A DNA stretch of 9,062 nucleotides, taken from positions 1-9,062 of the forward strand of contig DAOVBK010000043.1 of the NCBI GenBank assembly GCA_030670605.1. The letters are read 5' to 3'. The position numbers were made by a program, and so were the translations under genes. The DNA comes from Candidatus Stahliibacteriota bacterium. Its GTDB lineage: Bacteria; Hydrothermota; Tepidihabitantia; SM23-42. Under the pieces are notes generated by a model. The model did not search any database and had not been told where the DNA came from. It worked only from the letters and a program-made list of their open reading frames with translations. Positions 1 to 6,122 of the stretch are shown here, piece by piece. Position 1 is the first letter of the stretch. The number at the start of each line of letters is the position of its first letter.

Positions 1-1383
1 CTCATTGCTCTCCAGCATCGCGGTCAGGATTCAGCGGGTGCTGCAACCTTTGAAAATGCTTTCCACATAAAGAAAGGTAACGGTCTCGTGACCGCTGTTT
101 TTAATCCAAAAAACCTCGAACGGCTGCGTGGCACAATGGGCATTGGTCATGTGCGTTATCCAACGGTCGGATCAGGAGTTGCTGAAGATGCACAGCCATT
201 CATCATCACAACGCCGTATGGCATTGCCCTTGCTCATAACGGGAATCTAGTCAACTATTTTGACCTGAGACAGCATCTTGTTGAGAATGAACTCCACTAT
301 CTGAACTCCAGTTGCGATGCAGAAATCATTCTCAATCTCTTGTCCATTGAGCTCATGAAGATAGGTGCAAAGCAGCTTGAGCCTCACAAAATATTCAGTG
401 CGTTAGCAAAGGTTTATGACAGGCTTATTGGTAGCTTTGCGGTCATCTGCATTATCGCGCAGAAAGGGCTACTTGCATTCCGCGATCCATACGGTATAAA
501 ACCGTTAGTGTACGGTCAAAACGGGCAATGCAACTGTTGTGCTTCAGAGAGCGTTGCCCTTGACCTCTTAGGATGCATAGATGTCACTGATGTCAAGGCT
601 GGTCAAGCGATATATATCGATACAAAAGGTAAATGGTATAAGCACCAGATAGTCACACCCACAAAGAAAGATAAAGCGGCATGTATTTTTGAGTACGTCT
701 ATTTTGCCCGGCCTGATTCGATCATCGACGGTATCGGCGTCTATGAAGCACGGTTACGTCTTGGTGAAGAACTCGGCGAGGAATGCCGCAAGCATGGGCT
801 GAAACCAGACGCTGTCATACCGGTTCCCGATACCGCGCGGGCATCAGCACAAATGGTTGCAGAAGTACTTGGCGTGAAATACCGTGAGGGGTTAATAAAA
901 AACCGGTATGTACACCGGACGTTTATCATGCCGACTCAGCAAGAACGGATCGAAGCAGTACGGTTAAAACTCAACCCAATCCGTTCAGAAATACGGAACA
1001 AGAAGATCCTGCTCGTTGATGATTCGATTGTCAGAGGTAACACATCGAGGGAAATAATCGGGCTCTTGAGAGAAGCCGGTGTAAAGGAAGTGTACTATGC
1101 ATCCTACTCACCACCGTTGAGACATCCTTGTGTCTATGGCATTGACATGCAGACAAAAGGTGAATTCATTGCCCGCAATAAATCAATCAAAACCATACAA
1201 AAACATATTGGGGCTGATACGCTTGTGTATCAGACTCATGCAGGACTCATCAGAGGGGTCGGCGCTGGAGACAAGGGATTCTGCACGGCCTGTTTTACCG
1301 GCACCTATCCAACCGACATACCAGCACGCCTCATGAAACGCATCGAGGCAGACCGCGCAAAAGCATCAGCCGCTCGTAGCTAA
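1..1383 (+). CDS. purF: Amidophosphoribosyltransferase (PurF), 5' end cut off by the window
   Basis: PurF catalyses the first committed step of de novo purine synthesis in the cytoplasm: PRPP plus glutamine gives phosphoribosylamine. The reading frame is open from base 1, and 460 residues are visible up to TAA at 1381-1383. It opens inside the glutaminase domain at LQHRGQDSAG, so roughly the first 30 residues, including the N-terminal catalytic Cys, lie outside the window. GTG at 88 is internal, not the start. Visible landmarks are GHVRYPT, HNGN, SCDAE and RDPYGIKPL in the glutaminase half, then VPDTARASA and the PRPP loop VDDSIVRGNTS (about 1015-1047; many relatives have GTTS). Cysteines at visible residues 228, 377, 428 and 431 match the four [4Fe-4S] ligands of B. 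subtilis PurF in context and nearly in spacing. The gene is therefore the Fe-S type, which is oxygen sensitive in Bacillus. It converges on gdh. Confidence 0.97.
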   Translation, partial: LIALQHRGQDSAGAATFENAFHIKKGNGLVTAVFNPKNLERLRGTMGIGHVRYPTVGSGVAEDAQPFIITTPYGIALAHNGNLVNYFDLRQHLVENELHYLNSSCDAEIILNLLSIELMKIGAKQLEPHKIFSALAKVYDRLIGSFAVICIIAQKGLLAFRDPYGIKPLVYGQNGQCNCCASESVALDLLGCIDVTDVKAGQAIYIDTKGKWYKHQIVTPTKKDKAACIFEYVYFARPDSIIDGIGVYEARLRLGEELGEECRKHGLKPDAVIPVPDTARASAQMVAEVLGVKYREGLIKNRYVHRTFIMPTQQERIEAVRLKLNPIRSEIRNKKILLVDDSIVRGNTSREIIGLLREAGVKEVYYASYSPPLRHPCVYGIDMQTKGEFIARNKSIKTIQKHIGADTLVYQTHAGLIRGVGAGDKGFCTACFTGTYPTDIPARLMKRIEADRAKASAARS

Positions 1384-1415
1384 CGCATCATTTCAAAAAA
1401 TCGGCAGAGATGCTC

Positions 1416-2702
1416 CTACGGGAAAATGCCCCGTTCTCTGTACACTGTTTCCAAACGCCGCAACGCAACGATATAGGCAGCAGTACGCCAATCGGTCTTG
1501 GACGCCTTTGCCGTATCACGCACACGTTGATACGCATCAATCATTTTCCGGTGCAGTTTCGTATCCACTTCTCCAAGATCCCAGAATTCACTCCGTTTAT
1601 TCTGCAACCACTCAAAGTAACTGACGACAACACCACCGGCATTACAGAGAATGTCCGGGATAACATCGATATTTCTTCGCCACAGGGATACATCACCATC
1701 AATATCAGTCGGACCGTTTGCTCCTTCGGCAACAACCTTCACACGCAAGAAACGCACTGTCTCTGCCGTAATCTGATTCTCAAGCGCGGCAGGAATAAAT
1801 ATATCTGCCTTAGTCTTAAACAAATCAAGATGGCTAATCGGTTCTGCCTTTGGATAGTTTTTAACACCTTTTGTTTTCTGCACATACGCGATGAGATCGT
1901 CTGCATCAATACCATTTTGATTCCGTATTGCGCCGCTCACATCCTCTACCGCAAGCAATTTCGAGCCATGCCGTTTCATAAGATATGCTGCCCATGAACC
2001 GACATTGCCAAATCCCTGAACCGTGTATGTTGCTCCCTTCAACTTGAACTTTGTATCTTTTGCCCATTGTTCAATACAGAAGACGACACCCTGCCCTGTT
2101 GCCTTATCACGACCAAGACTGCCTCCGGCTTCAACAGGTTTCCCGGTTACGACGTGCGTCGACCGCTGGCGTTCGTGGGGTGGTTGCGTGGACAGATAGG
2201 TATCGAGAATCCATGCCATGATCTGAGCGTTTGTGTTCACATCTGGTGCGGGGATATCGTATTCAGGCCCGATATTACAGCCAAGGGCAAAGGTGAACCG
2301 ACGGGTAATTCGTTGTATTTCGCCGAATGAACACTTTGTCGGGTCAAACTGTATCCCTCCCTTCGCCCCACCGTACGGAATATTCACGATTGCCGATTTC
2401 CATGTCATCCAGGTTGCGAGCGCACGCACCTCGTTGATATCAACGAGCGGGTGATAGCGCAAGCCTCCTTTGTATGGACCGAGGACACTGTTGTGCTGAA
2501 CACGATAACCAGTGAACATATCAATCTTGCCGTCGTCCATTCTTACGGGGAAATTAACAACAATTTCATTTGTCGTCTTCGATAAGATATTCCGCACATC
2601 GGGATCAAGATGCATGAGATCTGCGGCTTTATTGAACTGCTGGCAAACGTTCTCATAGACATTCATTTTCTTCTTTCTCATCTTCTTTTTTTTCTTTTTC
2701 AT
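1416..2702 (-). CDS. gdhA: Glutamate dehydrogenase (Glu/Leu/Phe/Val dehydrogenase family)
   Basis: The product, 428 aa, should interconvert glutamate and 2-oxoglutarate plus ammonium with NAD(P)H. The N-terminal domain has the substrate/catalytic motifs GPYKGGLRYHP (K78), TWKSA (K102) and PYGGAKGG (catalytic K114), then APDVNT (D154). The Rossmann domain has GFGNVG (230-235), VAEGANGPT and CNAGGVVVSYFEW. The residues after the second strand (AVEDVSG) do not settle NAD versus NADP. Two starts compete. ATG at 2702 has a strong AGGAGG five bases upstream but adds an odd MKKKKKKMRKKK leader. ATG at 2666 (MNVYEN) gives 416 aa, the usual length of hexameric bacterial GDH, but has only a poor purine-rich site. 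I chose 2702 because of the ribosome binding site. The gene is last in the tight minus-strand operon, 10 bp after transketolase, and converges on purF. A leucine dehydrogenase-like role is less likely given the length and motifs. Confidence 0.95.
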   Translation of the reverse strand: MKKKKKKMRKKKMNVYENVCQQFNKAADLMHLDPDVRNILSKTTNEIVVNFPVRMDDGKIDMFTGYRVQHNSVLGPYKGGLRYHPLVDINEVRALATWMTWKSAIVNIPYGGAKGGIQFDPTKCSFGEIQRITRRFTFALGCNIGPEYDIPAPDVNTNAQIMAWILDTYLSTQPPHERQRSTHVVTGKPVEAGGSLGRDKATGQGVVFCIEQWAKDTKFKLKGATYTVQGFGNVGSWAAYLMKRHGSKLLAVEDVSGAIRNQNGIDADDLIAYVQKTKGVKNYPKAEPISHLDLFKTKADIFIPAALENQITAETVRFLRVKVVAEGANGPTDIDGDVSLWRRNIDVIPDILCNAGGVVVSYFEWLQNKRSEFWDLGEVDTKLHRKMIDAYQRVRDTAKASKTDWRTAAYIVALRRLETVYRERGIFP

Positions 2703-2707
2703 CCCAG

Positions 2708-2713
2708 CCTCCT
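2708..2713 (-). promoter_or_regulatory. Ribosome binding site of gdh
   Basis: On the minus strand AGGAGG lies 5 nt before ATG at 2702. Its first base is the last base of the transketolase TGA (2715-2713), so ribosomes ending transketolase sit on this site, which suggests coupling. It is the main reason for choosing the start that includes the lysine-rich leader, since the alternative ATG at 2666 is more than 40 nt from it. Confidence 0.8.
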
Positions 2714-4650
2714 CACGACTTCGTCGGTGTCGTCGATGATGTCGTCTGTGTCTGTAAGTGATCGACGATCACTGTTGCCAGAGAATGGGCATCAAGCCTG
2801 TTTTTCGTGTAGAGCGCATCTGCCTCAGCCGAACCGCCGAACTGCCTGATGCCTATTTGTATCAAATCGGTTGTTATTTTATTCGCAGCGATTACCTGCG
2901 CCAGCGTACAGCCAAGTCCTGTTGCTGCGATATGGTCCTCATAGCTTACAATCAAACCGGTTTCCGCTGCGTCAACGACTATCTCGCTATCAACATCGAG
3001 CGGGCACGAGACATTATATATACGAGCAGTGATGCCCTTCTCTCTGAGCCTGCTCCATGCCTCGACGCTTTTGTGGAGCATGGTTCCGTTCGTGAAGATG
3101 ACACAATCGTCACCTTCCCGTATCAGGTCGATATTGCCATAGGTGAATTCATAATCAGCGGTATAGAAAATCTCTCCGTCCTCTGTTTTCATTATCGGCA
3201 ACTTCGTTCGTGTGAGCCCAATGACAATGTTACCCGGCTCGGACAAAACACAACGTGCCGCGCGGTCGGTCTGATTCGGGTCACCAGGAATAATGAGCTT
3301 GAATCCAAATAGGTTTCTCAATAATCCGATGTAGTCAATACAGTGATGTGTTTTTCCGTCAGGCCCAACATCATATCCGAGATGGGTCGCGACAATCTTG
3401 ACATTTGTCATATTGACCGCATTGAGCCGCAACTGATTGTAGACCTCATCAATCGCAAAAACGCCAAAATCTGCCCACAATGCAATGATGCCGTTAATCG
3501 AAAGCGCACCAGCTATCGTCGCAACAGTATGCTCGCTGACTCCCGCCTGAAAGAAATTGCCCGGTACTACTTGAGCGAATTGATCGGTCTTCACAGAACT
3601 TGAGAGATCGCAATCAAACACCGCAATCGTATTCTTCTCATTCATGCGTGCAATGTCTGCGAGTGCATTACCAAACGCAACGCGAGGATGCATGGTTTCA
3701 GTATAGACTTTCGGTTCGCCAGTCTTAATGACCGGCAGCGGCATCTGTTTACGCACTGGGACGTGTATCCGTGCACTTTTTCCATATAACGTATCTATGT
3801 CATCGTCAACACCCAATTCTGTAAGGGCTCTCTTACTTTCTTCTCGACTGAGGGCTTTACCATGATAATCAGCTTTGCCTTCCATAAAAGTAACACCATG
3901 CCCCATTATCGTATGCGCAATGATCGCGTATGGATTACTCCTATCTTTAACAGCACGGCGGATCGCAGCAAAAAGCCTCCGAAAATCATGACCCGGGACT
4001 TCAATAACACGCCACCCATCTGCACGGTAGTTGTCTTTGAGATTTACCGGCATAATGTCACCGGTTTTTCCCGAGATCTGAAATTGATTATTATCAATGA
4101 TGACGGTCAGGTTATTAAGTCTGTATTTTCGCGCAAAACGCCGTGCCTCTGCGACCTGCCCCTTTGCCTGTTCTGCGTCACTCATAAGGCAGAACGTGTT
4201 GAATGGTGCATTACTAAGTTTGCTCGCGAGGGCAAACCCACATGCAGCAGAAAGTCCCTGACCGAGACTACCGGTTGACCACTCAACACCAGGAACATGA
4301 CGTTCAACGTGTCCTTCATACGGGCTGCCGAGTTTGCGAAAACCAACAAGCACATCGTGGACATCGATGAAACCAAGACGGGCAAGACACGCATACACGC
4401 CTGGTGACGTGTGACCATGACTCACAATGATCCTGTCCCGGCTTGGTGTATCACGGGTTTCCGGCGTGATATTCGCAAACGTAAAAACCGTCAGATACAT
4501 ATCAATCGATGACATTGAACCAGCTGGATGACCAGAACCGGCGATTGTTGTCATCTTGATGATATCACCACGGCATTGCTGCGACAGACTGTTGAGGTGT
4601 TTTATCTGCTCTTTGCTGATTCTTTCGTCGAAAGTATGGGCTTTGTTCAT
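2713..4650 (-). CDS. tkt: Transketolase, full-length single-chain form
   Basis: The product, 645 aa, is a thiamine-diphosphate enzyme moving two-carbon ketol units between sugar phosphates in the non-oxidative pentose phosphate pathway. The TPP domain (about 1-300) shows AGSGHPAGS (H41), VSHGHTSPG, STGSLGQG, the cofactor loop SDAEQAKGQ (157-165) and LTVIIDNNQ. Asp158 and Asn188, 30 residues apart, fit the metal ligands of known transketolases, but the usual GDGE motif is SDAE here. The pyrimidine domain (about 315-480) has AGVSEHTVATIAG with the expected catalytic Glu373, and GPDGKTHH. The transketolase C-terminal domain follows, with a 13-residue Thr/Ser-rich tail. The ATG at 4650 overlaps the RNase G stop as ATGA; only a weak AAGG lies about 10 nt upstream, so expression may depend on coupling. 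The motif order fits transketolase better than DXP synthase. I cannot tell whether its substrates are the classical ones or those of a transketolase-like enzyme. Confidence 0.92.
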   Translation of the reverse strand: MNKAHTFDERISKEQIKHLNSLSQQCRGDIIKMTTIAGSGHPAGSMSSIDMYLTVFTFANITPETRDTPSRDRIIVSHGHTSPGVYACLARLGFIDVHDVLVGFRKLGSPYEGHVERHVPGVEWSTGSLGQGLSAACGFALASKLSNAPFNTFCLMSDAEQAKGQVAEARRFARKYRLNNLTVIIDNNQFQISGKTGDIMPVNLKDNYRADGWRVIEVPGHDFRRLFAAIRRAVKDRSNPYAIIAHTIMGHGVTFMEGKADYHGKALSREESKRALTELGVDDDIDTLYGKSARIHVPVRKQMPLPVIKTGEPKVYTETMHPRVAFGNALADIARMNEKNTIAVFDCDLSSSVKTDQFAQVVPGNFFQAGVSEHTVATIAGALSINGIIALWADFGVFAIDEVYNQLRLNAVNMTNVKIVATHLGYDVGPDGKTHHCIDYIGLLRNLFGFKLIIPGDPNQTDRAARCVLSEPGNIVIGLTRTKLPIMKTEDGEIFYTADYEFTYGNIDLIREGDDCVIFTNGTMLHKSVEAWSRLREKGITARIYNVSCPLDVDSEIVVDAAETGLIVSYEDHIAATGLGCTLAQVIAANKITTDLIQIGIRQFGGSAEADALYTKNRLDAHSLATVIVDHLQTQTTSSTTPTKS

Positions 4651-6122
4651 ATGACCACTACCTTGAAATCACCCTCACCTATTGAATAATCTCCCCGGAC
4701 TCTCAAGATGAGCTTGTACTCCTTTGATACCCGTGCCAGTGTAACAGTATGATTCAAGCTGAGGTAATCTGCGAGTCGTGGTGAGACTCGCAATTCAACG
4801 GTCTTACCTCTAATCGTTGCACCATTATTAATAAACCACCGCTCTATGTGTCCGACAGTGCTTTGACGAGAACTGATCCTTCCTTTCCCCTTACATACAG
4901 GACACGGTTCGCTGAGTGCGTGGGTGACACTTGTGCGTGAACGTTCCCGTGTGAACTCAAGAAGACCGAATTCGGTTATGCCACCTATTCTGTAACGAGC
5001 GCGGTCATCATAGATCAACGATCTGAATTCACGCACCATTCTTCTCATATTCTCCTTTTTCTCAAGGTCAATGAGATCGATAACCACCAAACCACCAATG
5101 TCCCGCAGTCTTACCTGACGTGCAACCTCCTTCAGTGCTTCAAGATTGGTCGACATTGCCAGTCGTTCTGCCTGTTTTTCCTTTGATGACTTTCCCGTAT
5201 TAACATCGATAGACACGAGTGCCTCGGTCTGGTCGATCACAATGTATCCACCGCTACGAAGCCATGTTTTGCGTTCCTGAAGACTCTTCAACTGATCTTC
5301 AATATTGAATTTCTGGAAAATCGGCTGTGGATCCGAGTATAACTTCACCCGCGACTTCATTCGAGGTGACACAACATTCAGATAATCGAGTACTTTGCGG
5401 TGTTCCGATGCACTGTCAATATAGAGATTACGTATTTCTCTATTGAACAGGTCACGTACCGTTTTTATTACTGTATTCGGTTCGCGATAGAGCAATATGG
5501 GAGCAGATCCTTTTGCCTGTTGCAGACTCTGTTCCCAGTTCCGTTTGAGCACGTCAACCTCACGCTTAATATCATCTGCTTTAGCACGCGCTGCTGCTGT
5601 CCTTACAATCAATCCCATGCCCTCAGGTTTGATCTGTTTTCCTATTCTGAAGAGTGTTTCGCGTTCACGTCGGTGTCGGATTTTTCGCGAAACACCAATG
5701 TTTTTTGCATTTACCAACAGAACAATGTAGCGTCCGGGAATTGAAATGTACGAACTAACGCGTGGACCCTTAACACTATAGGAATCCTTTGTTACCTGTA
5801 CAATTATATCTTGATTCTTCTTGAGTTTTATCTCTTCGGGACGATACTCGTGTTCGAGCTCCACATCACTCTCAAAGAGATCTGAGAAATCCTCAAATGG
5901 GATTTCTGTCAACGGAAGAAACCCGTTCCTATCAAGCCCGATGTTTACGAAAGCGGCCTTGAGTCCAGAGATGAGGTTAAGTACCTTCGCCTTGTAGACA
6001 TGTCCAACAAAGCTGCTCTGTTCAGGCCGTTCAATATAGTACTCGAGAAGTAGACCGTCACCAAGTAGTGCAATTCTTGTTTCGATGTTTGATACATTAA
6101 CAACAATATCTTTTCTGATCAC
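4647..6122 (-). CDS. rng: Ribonuclease G (RNase E/G family)
   Basis: This is a single-strand-specific endoribonuclease used in 5S/16S rRNA maturation and mRNA turnover. With GTG at 6122 the product is 491 aa, close to E. coli RNase G (489 aa) and without the long C-terminal scaffold of RNase E. The N-terminus IRKDIVVNVSN is typical. The S1-like region is around residues 36-125 (SFVGHVYKAKV, AFVNIGLDRNGFLP). Catalytic residues are D306 and N308 (SIDVNTGKS) and D349 (VVIDLID); the 43-residue D-to-D distance equals that in E. coli RNase E (D303/D346). The Zn-link CPVCKGKG gives C407 and C410, so Zn-linked dimer/tetramer assembly is expected. The start is set by GGAGG 4 nt upstream and by the GTGA overlap with the radical SAM stop. 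The open frame extends to an ATG at 6200, but that adds 26 non-homologous residues. The stop overlaps the transketolase start as ATGA. Confidence 0.96.
   Translation of the reverse strand: MIRKDIVVNVSNIETRIALLGDGLLLEYYIERPEQSSFVGHVYKAKVLNLISGLKAAFVNIGLDRNGFLPLTEIPFEDFSDLFESDVELEHEYRPEEIKLKKNQDIIVQVTKDSYSVKGPRVSSYISIPGRYIVLLVNAKNIGVSRKIRHRRERETLFRIGKQIKPEGMGLIVRTAAARAKADDIKREVDVLKRNWEQSLQQAKGSAPILLYREPNTVIKTVRDLFNREIRNLYIDSASEHRKVLDYLNVVSPRMKSRVKLYSDPQPIFQKFNIEDQLKSLQERKTWLRSGGYIVIDQTEALVSIDVNTGKSSKEKQAERLAMSTNLEALKEVARQVRLRDIGGLVVIDLIDLEKKENMRRMVREFRSLIYDDRARYRIGGITEFGLLEFTRERSRTSVTHALSEPCPVCKGKGRISSRQSTVGHIERWFINNGATIRGKTVELRVSPRLADYLSLNHTVTLARVSKEYKLILRVRGDYSIGEGDFKVVVI

Noticed and set aside
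88..1383. purF starting at GTG 88 (431 aa).
   Set aside because: Codons from base 1 to 87 encode the conserved LQHRGQDSAG region in the same frame, so 88 is internal and the true start is outside the window.
1384..1415. Terminator between the convergent purF and gdh genes.
   Set aside because: Only a 5-bp pairing (GCATC at 1385-1389 with GATGC at 1409-1413) across a 19-nt loop, without a proper U-run; too weak to call.
1410..1997. 195-codon plus-strand open frame opposite gdh.
   Set aside because: It is fully antisense to a strongly conserved gene and shows no family motif; it is a shadow frame.
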